NCBI GenBank assembly: GCA_028707655.1
Contig: JAQWAN010000050.1
Location: 1 to 10,455 of the forward strand
DNA: 10,455 nucleotides
Direction of reading: 5' to 3'
Origin: Bacteroidaceae bacterium
GTDB lineage: Bacteria; Bacteroidota; Bacteroidia; Bacteroidales; Bacteroidaceae
Of this stretch, positions 1 through 6,579 are shown piece after piece. Both the position numbers and the translations under genes were made by a program. Under the pieces are notes generated by a model that was given only the letters and a program-made list of their open reading frames with translations, did not search any database and had not been told where the DNA came from. The number at the start of each line of letters is the position of its first letter. The first letter of the stretch is position 1.

Positions 1-849
1 AAAGACAGTACACTAGACGACCCATTTATGGTACCCCGCGGTGTTGACATCTGTCTACAAAGCCAGATAGAGAATGCAACAGTCAATCAACATGACATAC
101 AAGACGTAAAGGGTAAATTGACAATTAAAGATGGATCCTTAATCTTGGAGCAGATGGGTTTCACCAGCAAAGCTGCCAATATGCAACTCACTGCTATCTA
201 CCGCTCCGAACGAAAGAATCATCTATTTACAGGACTTGATTTTCATCTCTTAAACGTAGACATTAAAGAGTTGATCGATCTTGTTCCTAATGTAGACAGT
301 ATTCTTCCAATGCTAAAATCTTTTGATGGAAGAGGCGAGTTTCACCTAGCAGCAGAGACCTATCTAAAAAGTAATTACGAGGTGAAGATGTCCACCCTAC
401 GTGGAGCAGCAGCTATCGAAGGGCATAATTTAATTCTTATGGATAACTCCACCTTCTCCGAGATAGCTAAGAAGTTACACTTCAACAAAAAGACAAGAAA
501 CACAGTAGATAGCATCTCAGCAGAGATGACCATCTTTAGAAATGAAGTCGACCTCTATCCATTCCTTATTGTAATGGATAAGTACAAAGCTGTTATTGCT
601 GGCAGACATAACATGGACATGAGTTTCAACTACCATATTTCTTTAACCGATTGTCCCCTTCCAATCCGATTAGGATTGAACATTAATGGAACAATGGACA
701 ATTTGAAATTTAAATTAGCACGTTGTAAATACAAACATTTATACCAGCCTAAGAAACAGGGAGCATTAGAAAAACGAATCCTCTCGTTAAAGAAAATTAT
801 CAGTAGTTCCTTGAAGAAAAATGTAAAACCAGTTGCAACCCGCAACTAG
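1..849 (+). CDS. AsmA-like envelope protein, C-terminal part (5' end outside window)
   Basis: The reading frame is open from base 1 to a TAG at 847-849. It gives the last 282 residues of a longer protein, and the first internal Met (base 28) is not the true start. The visible part is a run of alternating beta-strand-like segments such as LTIKDGSLILEQMGFTSKAA and GLNINGTMDNLKFKLAR. Filament-like repeats of this kind are typical of AsmA/TamB-type C-terminal regions, which in Gram-negative bacteria sit in the periplasm, anchored to the inner membrane, and are linked to outer-membrane assembly or lipid transport. The end is strongly basic (KKQGALEKRILSLKKIISSSLKKN), unlike the rest. The N-terminal membrane anchor expected of the family is not in the window. 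The gene converges on mazG and is followed 31 bases later by a strong hairpin. The assignment to the broad AsmA superfamily rests on fold-like pattern, not on a single motif; the exact subfamily is unknown. Confidence 0.72.
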   Translation, partial: KDSTLDDPFMVPRGVDICLQSQIENATVNQHDIQDVKGKLTIKDGSLILEQMGFTSKAANMQLTAIYRSERKNHLFTGLDFHLLNVDIKELIDLVPNVDSILPMLKSFDGRGEFHLAAETYLKSNYEVKMSTLRGAAAIEGHNLILMDNSTFSEIAKKLHFNKKTRNTVDSISAEMTIFRNEVDLYPFLIVMDKYKAVIAGRHNMDMSFNYHISLTDCPLPIRLGLNINGTMDNLKFKLARCKYKHLYQPKKQGALEKRILSLKKIISSSLKKNVKPVATRN

Positions 850-880
850 ATGGATATTGCAACTATCAGCTAAGAGATAA

Positions 881-924
881 ACATAAAAAAGCAAGAATGA
901 ATTTCATTCTTGCTTTTTTTATGT
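881..924. terminator. Bidirectional Rho-independent terminator between convergent genes
   Basis: The left arm 881-900 pairs over its whole length with 904-924 around a 3-base loop; the only irregularity is one extra T in the right arm. The stem holds an A6 tract on the left and a T7 tract on the right, so either strand ends in a U-run after the GC-containing core GCAAGAATGA. It can therefore stop the AsmA-like gene on + and the DUF3810-mazG unit on -, whose stop codon lies about 80 bases away. Confidence 0.9.
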
Positions 925-1002
925 TCCGTCAAAAGACAAGAGCCAATAAGCAATTACTCATTAGCCACAAATCGAATCGGCTTTGTACCTAGAAAGCGTA
1001 GG

Positions 1003-1788
1003 TTAAAGTCCCTTAGCCTTTGCCTCGTCCCAATATTTATCCATCTCTTGGAGTGTCATATCGGTCAAGTTGCGTCCCTGTTTTAACGTATGCTCTTCCA
1101 GATAGTTGAAACGACGAATAAACTTCTGATTGGTGCGTTCTAGTGCATTATCCGGATTAATCTTATACAGACGAGCCGTATTAATCAAGCTAAAAAACAG
1201 ATCGCCAAATTCACCTTCCGCCTTATCCTTATCCATCGCATCAATCTCCGTTTGGAATTCTGCAATCTCCTCCTGCACCTTTTTCCACACATCCTCTTTC
1301 TGCTCCCAATCAAAGCCAACATTGCGCGCTTTATCTTGAATACGATAGGCTTTTATCAGTGTGGGTAGCGAGCGAGGCACACCACTTAGCACAGAGGTGT
1401 TACCATCTTTCTCTTTTTGTTTTAGCAATTCCCAGTTGCGCAATACCTCATCGGTACCATCCACCTTCTCGGTGCCAAACACATGTGGATGACGATAAAT
1501 CAGCTTCTCACATAACTTATCACATACATCTTTCATATCAAAGCTGTTCGTCTCTGAAGCTATCTTAGCATAGAAAGCAATATGCAATAAAACATCGCCC
1601 AGCTCCTTACAGATATCATTTGTATCGTTGCGCATCAACGCATCACATAACTCATAGGTTTCCTCTATCGTGTTAGGACGTAGACTCTCATTGGTCTGTT
1701 TCTTATCCCAAGGACATTTTACACGTAATTCATCTAACACATCTAAAAATCGCCCGTAGGCTTCCATCTTTTCTTCTCTTGTATGCAT
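1003..1788 (-). CDS. mazG: Nucleoside triphosphate pyrophosphohydrolase MazG
   Basis: MazG hydrolyses (d)NTPs to the monophosphate and pyrophosphate in the cytoplasm and is thought to clear aberrant nucleotides. At 261 residues it has the usual two-domain length. The N-terminal domain shows CPWDKKQT (25-32), the metal-binding EExxE (E42, E43, E46) and ExxD (E62-D65), then RHPHVFG (99-105). The C-terminal copy shows KARNVGFDW (153-161), EEIAE (173-177) and ExxD (E193-D196). Both metal sites look intact. The ATG at 1788 follows the TAA of the DUF3810 gene after a single G, which suggests translational coupling. A second ATG at codon 8 has a purine-rich stretch before it, but the coupled start fits better. 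No separate promoter box was seen. Function is certain at family level; whether it also affects the stringent response here is unknown. Confidence 0.95.
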   Translation of the reverse strand: MHTREEKMEAYGRFLDVLDELRVKCPWDKKQTNESLRPNTIEETYELCDALMRNDTNDICKELGDVLLHIAFYAKIASETNSFDMKDVCDKLCEKLIYRHPHVFGTEKVDGTDEVLRNWELLKQKEKDGNTSVLSGVPRSLPTLIKAYRIQDKARNVGFDWEQKEDVWKKVQEEIAEFQTEIDAMDKDKAEGEFGDLFFSLINTARLYKINPDNALERTNQKFIRRFNYLEEHTLKQGRNLTDMTLQEMDKYWDEAKAKGL

Positions 1789-1789
1789 C

Positions 1790-2959
1790 TTATCTATTTT
1801 TTATCCAGTTTTCGTAAGAAATAACTAATCCCACCACTTCAGCATAGTTCTTCCCCCCACTCTTTATCTTATTTGCTTTTAAAAACAAATCATAAAGCGT
1901 ACGTTGTGCTTTACCTATAAGAGGATTATATTTTTTTTGCCAATAGGCTCTGTAGACACGTATGGTTTGCTGCACACCGGGGTGAATAGTTGTTAGCAAT
2001 TGTTTATAGCTAGCAGCATCCATCCATTGATGAGCAGTGTTTAGCAGATGAAAAAGTAGGGAAAAATACCCACTAAACTGAAGTGCCGGCGCATCGGAGT
2101 GGGTACAAACCCAGTAGGCATAAAAGTTAGCTTCCGCTTCACTAGTAACGCCCAATTGATGCGCCAACTCATGTGCATAAACAGCAGGATAAGAAAAGGG
2201 AAGCACCTCACTATTTATGGTAAACTCACAAAAGAAGGGACTCATTGCACCTCGCACACCTAACCAAGAGGCAGCACGAGAGAATAGCATTTGTTTTACA
2301 CGCGGTGTGTTACAAAAGGGACGAGACAAGCCAAACACAACAGGTAAAACGCTATACTGATGCACTACTTCTGTGGCTACCATTTCCTTTAGCTTTTTAT
2401 CCATTGGCACTAGAGACTGTATACCCTTTTCAGGAAGGCTCCTTGCTGCCATTGTGTCTTTAGCTACTGCGTTCTGCTCCGTAGACAACGTATTAGTATC
2501 ATCCTCATTCGAGTTTTGGAGAGCTCTATAGGCCGCGTTTAAACGTTGTATATAGGTGTGAGCAAACAAATTAAAAGCCACAGAATCGCACTGCACCACC
2601 GGCATTTGCGTACGTTTATAGAAGTGTGGTTGCGAATAATTTAGTCCCCATGCCATATATAGCCAGACATACAGCAGTAGCAATAGTTCTACCTCCCGCC
2701 CAACAATATACTTTAGCGAGTGCTGTTTTTTACGGGCATAAAAGGGAAAAGTAAACAACGCCACAACACTCAAAAAAACAAGCAAATCGCCAAGAGCAAA
2801 TGGAAAGAGGTTAGAAAAAGCAATCAAGTTGGTCGCAATAACAGGATATATCGCCTCGGTATAAACCACTCCCCACGACGGAATCATTTGTACTACTACA
2901 ACGGCCGTGAGCAGTACCAACAGAAGACTTCTACGTAGTACGGCGAACTTAAATTTCAT
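1790..2959 (-). CDS. DUF3810 family membrane protein with HExxH metallopeptidase motif
   Basis: A 389-residue protein with a basic N-terminus and three hydrophobic segments at about residues 8-26, 53-74 and 90-106, followed by a long soluble part. This contains HELAH at 263-267, the HExxH zinc signature, followed by TSEAEANFYA (272-281), where E275 or E277 could be the third ligand. Together with the conserved-looking GLNYS segment (105-109) this matches what I know of the Bacteroidota family DUF3810, whose substrate is not known. Residues about 148-185 (NEDDTNTLSTEQ and onward) look like a variable, polar insertion. It is the first gene of a two-gene unit; mazG starts one base after its stop. 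It is divergent from valS, with a palindrome in its leader. Family assignment is firm; peptidase activity is an inference from the motif. Confidence 0.88.
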   Translation of the reverse strand: MKFKFAVLRRSLLLVLLTAVVVVQMIPSWGVVYTEAIYPVIATNLIAFSNLFPFALGDLLVFLSVVALFTFPFYARKKQHSLKYIVGREVELLLLLYVWLYMAWGLNYSQPHFYKRTQMPVVQCDSVAFNLFAHTYIQRLNAAYRALQNSNEDDTNTLSTEQNAVAKDTMAARSLPEKGIQSLVPMDKKLKEMVATEVVHQYSVLPVVFGLSRPFCNTPRVKQMLFSRAASWLGVRGAMSPFFCEFTINSEVLPFSYPAVYAHELAHQLGVTSEAEANFYAYWVCTHSDAPALQFSGYFSLLFHLLNTAHQWMDAASYKQLLTTIHPGVQQTIRVYRAYWQKKYNPLIGKAQRTLYDLFLKANKIKSGGKNYAEVVGLVISYENWIKNR

Positions 2960-2969
2960 ATTTTTTCTT

Positions 2970-2983
2970 TTTCGCTAGCGAAA
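2970..2983. promoter_or_regulatory. 14-bp perfect palindrome in the DUF3810 leader
   Basis: TTTCGCTAGCGAAA is a perfect palindrome ending 11 bases before the DUF3810 ATG (2959). Beyond it lies a purine-rich AAAGAAAAAAT stretch that abuts the start. It could be an operator for a dimeric regulator, or form a small 5'-UTR hairpin. No regulator is encoded nearby, so the role is open. Confidence 0.4.
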
Positions 2984-3029
2984 TTACAAATAAATTTTAC
3001 ACAAAGGCCTATATCTGTTAGAAATCTCG

Positions 3030-3059
3030 TGCTGTATAGCAAAGCACTGCTACGCAGCA
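3030..3059. promoter_or_regulatory. Pair of 12-bp dyads in the divergent promoter region
   Basis: TGCTGTATAGCA (3030-3041) and TGCTACGCAGCA (3048-3059) share TGCT-N4-AGCA arms and lie 18 bases apart, between the valS promoter and the DUF3810 gene. The spacing is under two helical turns. Two similar half-palindromic sites here could bind a regulator of one or both directions, or merely be a short intergenic repeat. What is seen is only the symmetry. Confidence 0.35.
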
Positions 3060-3112
3060 TAAAATAACGTGAAAAATGAAGAAAGTATACCCCTAATATC
3101 ATTGTATTTCAC

Positions 3113-3120
3113 TAAATTTG
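3113..3120 (+). promoter_or_regulatory. Candidate valS promoter, Bacteroidota -7 box
   Basis: TAAATTTG matches the Bacteroidota -7 consensus TAnnTTTG exactly and lies 38 bases before the valS ATG, giving an expected leader of roughly 32 A/T-rich bases. No clear TTTG -33 element stands about 19 bases upstream, so only half the promoter is supported. No T-box-like structure fits in so short a leader. Confidence 0.55.
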
Positions 3121-3158
3121 CCACCATTATACGCATAAAACAATAACGATATAAAATA

Positions 3159-5792
3159 ATGGAATTAGCAAGTAAATACAACCCATCAGATGTAGAAGCC
3201 AAATGGTACCAATATTGGTTAGACAACAAATTATTTAGTTCAAAACCGGATAGCCGCGAACCATATACTGTGGTCATTCCTCCTCCAAATGTAACAGGCG
3301 TACTTCACATGGGTCACATGCTAAACAATACCATACAAGATATTCTTGTTCGTCGTGCCCGCATGAAAGGCAAAAATGCCTGTTGGGTACCTGGTACTGA
3401 CCACGCATCTATAGCAACAGAAGCCAAGGTGGTAAACCGTTTGGCTACACAAGGCATTAAAAAAAGTGACCTTACACGCGACGAGTTTTTAAAACACGCC
3501 TGGGAATGGACCGATGAGCACGGAGGTATCATCCTTAAACAACTACGTAAGTTGGGTGCATCCTGCGATTGGGACCGCACCGCCTTTACAATGGATGAGG
3601 TGCGCAGCAAGAGCGTGAATAAAACATTTATCGATCTCTACAACAAAGGACTTATCTATCGTGGTGTTCGTATGGTTAACTGGGACCCCAAAGCTCTTAC
3701 CGCTTTAAGCGATGAAGAGGTGGTGTTCAAAGAGGAGCATAGTCAACTCTTCTACCTACGTTATAAGATTGAAAACGAAGATGGTTATGCCATAGTAGCC
3801 ACTACCCGTCCAGAAACCATTATGGGAGATACCGCCATGTGTATCAATCCTAATGACCCCAAGAATGCACACCTAAAGGGTAAAAAAGTAATTGTACCCT
3901 TAGTAGGCCGTGTTATTCCAGTGATAGAAGATGATTATGTAGACATCGAGTTTGGAACTGGTTGCTTAAAAGTGACACCAGCGCACGATGTAAACGATTA
4001 TATGCTAGGAGAGAAATATAACCTACCCTCTATTGATATTTTCAATGACAACGGAACGCTTAGCGAAGCTGCAGGTATGTACGTTGGTATGGACCGTTTT
4101 GAGGTGCGTAAACAGATTGTAAAAGACCTAGAGGCAGCTGGTTTGATGGAGAAGATAGAGGCCTACACCAATAAAGTAGGTTTCTCAGAGCGTACAGACG
4201 TAGCTATTGAGCCTAAACTATCGATGCAATGGTTCCTAAAGATGGAGCACTTAGCTAAGATTGCTTTAGACCCAGTAATGGACGATACCATTCAGTTTCA
4301 TCCTGCAAAATATAAAAACACCTATCGCCACTGGTTAGAAAACATCAAAGATTGGTGTGTGAGTCGTCAACTCTGGTGGGGACATCGTATCCCAGCCTAT
4401 TTGTTACCACAAGGTGGCTTTGTTGTGGCAGAAACAGCTGAGGAGGCACTACAACTAGCCAAAGAGAAAACGGGTGATACTACCCTAACCATAGCCGATC
4501 TTCGTCAAGATGAAGACTGTATGGATACTTGGTTCTCCTCTTGGTTATGGCCTATCTCTCTGTTTGATGGTATCAACAACCCAGACAACGAAGAGATTAA
4601 CTACTACTACCCAACAAGCGACTTGGTGACTGGTCCAGATATTATATTCTTCTGGGTGGCACGTATGATTATGGCGGGTTATGAGTATAAGGGAGAGATG
4701 CCTTTCAAGAATGTCTACTTCACCGGTATCGTGCGCGATAAACAGGGTAGAAAAATGTCTAAATCGCTTGGTAACTCGCCCGACCCAATTGAACTTATTG
4801 AACAATATGGTGCAGATGGTGTACGTATGGGAATGATGTTAGCGGCTCCAGCAGGTAACGACATCTTGTTTGATGTTGCTCTTTGTGAACAGGGACGTAA
4901 CTTCAACAATAAGATATGGAACGCCTACCGACTTGTACAGGGATGGGAAGTGGACCAAATACTCGCACAACCTACCTCCTCTAAGATTGCAATTGAATGG
5001 TTCACCGCTACCCTGCATAAAACGAGTCTCGAGATTGATGAGCAATTCAGTCAATATCGTATCAGCGAGGCCTTAATGATAGCCTATAAACTATTCTGGG
5101 ATGAGTTCTCTTCATGGTATCTTGAGCTGATTAAACCAGCCTACGAAAAACCTATCGACGCTGTAACCTATCAGGCTACCATAGCTTTCTTTGAAGAGTT
5201 GATGAAGATTCTTCATCCATTTATGCCCTTTATCACCGAAGAGCTATGGCAACATACACAAGAGCGAAAAGAGGGAGAGAGCTTGATGACACAACTCGTT
5301 AGCGTGGTAGACAGCACACAGATAGACCAAACCCTGCTCCAGAACTTTGAGACCGTTAAGCAAATTGTTAGTGGTGTACGTGCCGTTCGCTTACAGAAAA
5401 ACATTGCGCAAAAAGAGAGCTTAACACTCAAACTAATAGGTAAGAATGAACTTCCATCTTTTGACTGTGTTATCAGCAAAATATGTAACTTAAGCAGTAT
5501 TGCTAGCGTGGAGAACAAAGATGAGACAGCTGCATCGTTTATGGTAGGTACTACCGAATATGCTGTTCCACTTGGAGACTTGATTGATGTAGATGCAGAG
5601 ATTAAGAAACTAGAAGAAGAGGTTAACTACCTAAAAGGTTTCTTGCTTTCGGTGAAGAAAAAACTAAGCAACGAACGCTTTGTAAACAATGCACCAGCTG
5701 CAGTAGTAGCCATGGAGCAACAAAAACAAGCCGACGCAGAGAGTAAAATTACTTCGCTGCAAGAAACCATTGCTTCTTTAAACAAAGCCTAA
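3159..5792 (+). CDS. valS: Valine--tRNA ligase
   Basis: A class I aminoacyl-tRNA synthetase that charges tRNA-Val in the cytoplasm; at 877 residues it is full length. The ATP-site signature PPPNVTGVLHMGH has the HIGH-type tetrapeptide HMGH at 50-53, the usual ValRS form. GTDHASIATE follows. The CP1 editing domain, which removes mischarged threonine, shows TTRPET at 215-220. KMSKS is intact at 532-536 (RKMSKSLGN). The anticodon-binding part begins near WNAYRL, and the C-terminus (about 805-875) is the charged ValRS coiled-coil arm (EIKKLEEEVNYLKG). The start ATG at 3159 is preceded by an A/T-rich leader without Shine-Dalgarno, normal for Bacteroidota. It is followed after 53 bases by a DUF4491 gene on the same strand with no obvious promoter or terminator between, so read-through is likely. 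Confidence 0.98.
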   Translation: MELASKYNPSDVEAKWYQYWLDNKLFSSKPDSREPYTVVIPPPNVTGVLHMGHMLNNTIQDILVRRARMKGKNACWVPGTDHASIATEAKVVNRLATQGIKKSDLTRDEFLKHAWEWTDEHGGIILKQLRKLGASCDWDRTAFTMDEVRSKSVNKTFIDLYNKGLIYRGVRMVNWDPKALTALSDEEVVFKEEHSQLFYLRYKIENEDGYAIVATTRPETIMGDTAMCINPNDPKNAHLKGKKVIVPLVGRVIPVIEDDYVDIEFGTGCLKVTPAHDVNDYMLGEKYNLPSIDIFNDNGTLSEAAGMYVGMDRFEVRKQIVKDLEAAGLMEKIEAYTNKVGFSERTDVAIEPKLSMQWFLKMEHLAKIALDPVMDDTIQFHPAKYKNTYRHWLENIKDWCVSRQLWWGHRIPAYLLPQGGFVVAETAEEALQLAKEKTGDTTLTIADLRQDEDCMDTWFSSWLWPISLFDGINNPDNEEINYYYPTSDLVTGPDIIFFWVARMIMAGYEYKGEMPFKNVYFTGIVRDKQGRKMSKSLGNSPDPIELIEQYGADGVRMGMMLAAPAGNDILFDVALCEQGRNFNNKIWNAYRLVQGWEVDQILAQPTSSKIAIEWFTATLHKTSLEIDEQFSQYRISEALMIAYKLFWDEFSSWYLELIKPAYEKPIDAVTYQATIAFFEELMKILHPFMPFITEELWQHTQERKEGESLMTQLVSVVDSTQIDQTLLQNFETVKQIVSGVRAVRLQKNIAQKESLTLKLIGKNELPSFDCVISKICNLSSIASVENKDETAASFMVGTTEYAVPLGDLIDVDAEIKKLEEEVNYLKGFLLSVKKKLSNERFVNNAPAAVVAMEQQKQADAESKITSLQETIASLNKA

Positions 5793-5845
5793 TATCATAA
5801 CTCCCGTTCCCTGTTTAAAAACCACTCACTTAAAAACATAAAAAT

Positions 5846-6151
5846 ATGGACTTTATCAGTAATCTTCATTTTGAAGGACTCGTTGTGGGTATAGCCACCT
5901 TTTTAATCATCGGACTTTTTCACCCTATTGTTGTAAAAGCTGAATATTATTGGGGCACTAAATGTTGGTGGATTTTTCTAGTGGTAGGATTAATAAGTAC
6001 TGCCATTGCAGTATGTATAGCAGATGTGCTTATCTCCTCACTATTAGGGGTTTTTGGATTTTCCTCCCTATGGACCATTAAGGAGCTTTTTGAACAGAAA
6101 GAACGGGTAGAAAAGGGCTGGTTTCCTGCTAATCCCAAAAAGAAAAAATAA
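5846..6151 (+). CDS. DUF4491 family small membrane protein
   Basis: A 101-residue protein with three hydrophobic segments at about 10-30, 40-59 and 59-77, separated by a short charged loop (KAEYYWGTKCWW, 31-42), and a cytoplasm-like basic tail ending PKKKK. The sequence features GLFHPIVVKAEYY, SSLLGVFGFSSLW and LFEQKERVEKGWFP match my recollection of DUF4491, a Bacteroidota-centred family of unknown function. The ATG at 5846 follows an A-rich, SD-less leader. It lies 53 bases after valS and is probably transcribed with it. The poly-lysine codons at the 3' end form the U-tract of a hairpin that works on the opposite strand (6133-6187). No catalytic motif is visible, so no function can be stated. 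Confidence 0.85.
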   Translation: MDFISNLHFEGLVVGIATFLIIGLFHPIVVKAEYYWGTKCWWIFLVVGLISTAIAVCIADVLISSLLGVFGFSSLWTIKELFEQKERVEKGWFPANPKKKK

Positions 6152-6187
6152 AAGAGAATAGGTTCTTCCCCAAGCACCTATTCTCTT
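6133..6187 (-). terminator. Hairpin at the DUF4491 stop, U-tract on the minus strand
   Basis: AAGAGAATAGGT (6152-6163) pairs perfectly with 6176-6187 around a 12-base loop that can add a CTT/AAG pairing. On + no T-run follows. On -, the stem is followed by a long U-rich tract (complement of the A-rich end of DUF4491, 6137-6151). By rule it therefore terminates leftward transcription, shielding valS-DUF4491 from antisense read-through, though the bare hairpin may also stabilise the + mRNA end. Confidence 0.65.
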
Positions 6188-6433
6188 AATGACAAGAAAC
6201 ACACATAAATCTTGTCTACCTATCTCTATGAACACTATAAGTCGTATTACTAGTATAACAGTATTTAGACCCTTATTGTTTATACATATATCTACTTTTT
6301 GTAGACTTACTTTATATTAAGTAAGAGAAAACAATAGATTTCTTACGCCATCACAATAAACAAAGCGTACTTAGCCCTACTGTTTTACAAAATAGGACTA
6401 TCACCTACCCTTAAGAATAGCTGTTTATTAACC
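6188..6433. other. Gene-free convergent gap with several short hairpins
   Basis: No reading frame with a credible start or family is found here on either strand. The stretch is AT-rich and holds three small stem-loops: GACAAGA at 6191-6197 with 6210-6216 (12-base loop), TCTAC/GTAGA at 6291-6305, and CTTACTT/AAGTAAG at 6306-6325. The last two abut without a gap. I found no exact TAnnTTTG box on either strand, so a transcribed RNA gene is not supported. Confidence 0.5.
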
Positions 6434-6516
6434 GGGTAGTCGCGGTGAACAAGGTAGGTAGTCACGGTGAACCAATTGGGTAGTCACGGTGAACAAGGTG
6501 GGTAGTCACGACTACC
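6434..6516. repeat. Tandem repeat of period 22 bp, four units
   Basis: GGTAGTC starts at 6435, 6457, 6479 and 6501, exactly 22 bases apart. Units 1-3 share GGTAGTCRCGGTGAAC followed by six variable bases (AAGGTA or CAATTG, then AAGGTG). They contain the 9-bp dyad TCACGGTGA, changed to TCGCGGTGA in unit 1. The fourth unit keeps only GGTAGTCACG and then turns into ACTACC, making a 6-bp inverted repeat (6501-6506 with 6511-6516). The array is more GC-rich than its surroundings and lies 4 bases before the terminator stem of the GH20 gene. Confidence 0.9.
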
Positions 6517-6520
6517 AGAT

Positions 6521-6563
6521 AAAAAAACTCCAGTTAGAAAAGCATCTAACTGGAGTTTTTTTT
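6521..6563. terminator. Bidirectional terminator, 18-bp perfect stem
   Basis: 6521-6538 pairs without mismatch with 6545-6562 around a 6-base loop, with core ACTCCAGTTAGA and A7/T8 flanks. On - it lies 17 bases after the GH20 stop codon and is its evident terminator. On + the T8 run also makes it a stop for read-through from valS-DUF4491. Confidence 0.93.
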
Positions 6564-6579
6564 AGTTTTAAATAGCTCT

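Noticed and set aside
2979..3005. DUF3810 promoter made of TTTG (3005-3002) and TAATTTCG (2986-2979) on the minus strand
   Set aside because: The -7 box has a mismatch in the conserved TTTG and the spacer is 15 bases, shorter than the roughly 19 expected. The true promoter could not be fixed.
3050..3277. Minus-strand open frame over the valS start
   Set aside because: It overlaps the valS promoter and first codons, shows no family features, and is best explained as a shadow of valS.
5213..5518. Minus-strand 101-residue open frame inside valS
   Set aside because: It lies wholly within the anticodon-binding part of an intact valS and has a composition typical of an antisense shadow.
6434..6516. 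CRISPR array
   Set aside because: The units are contiguous at 22 bases with only six variable bases between conserved blocks. There are no spacers of usual length and no cas genes.
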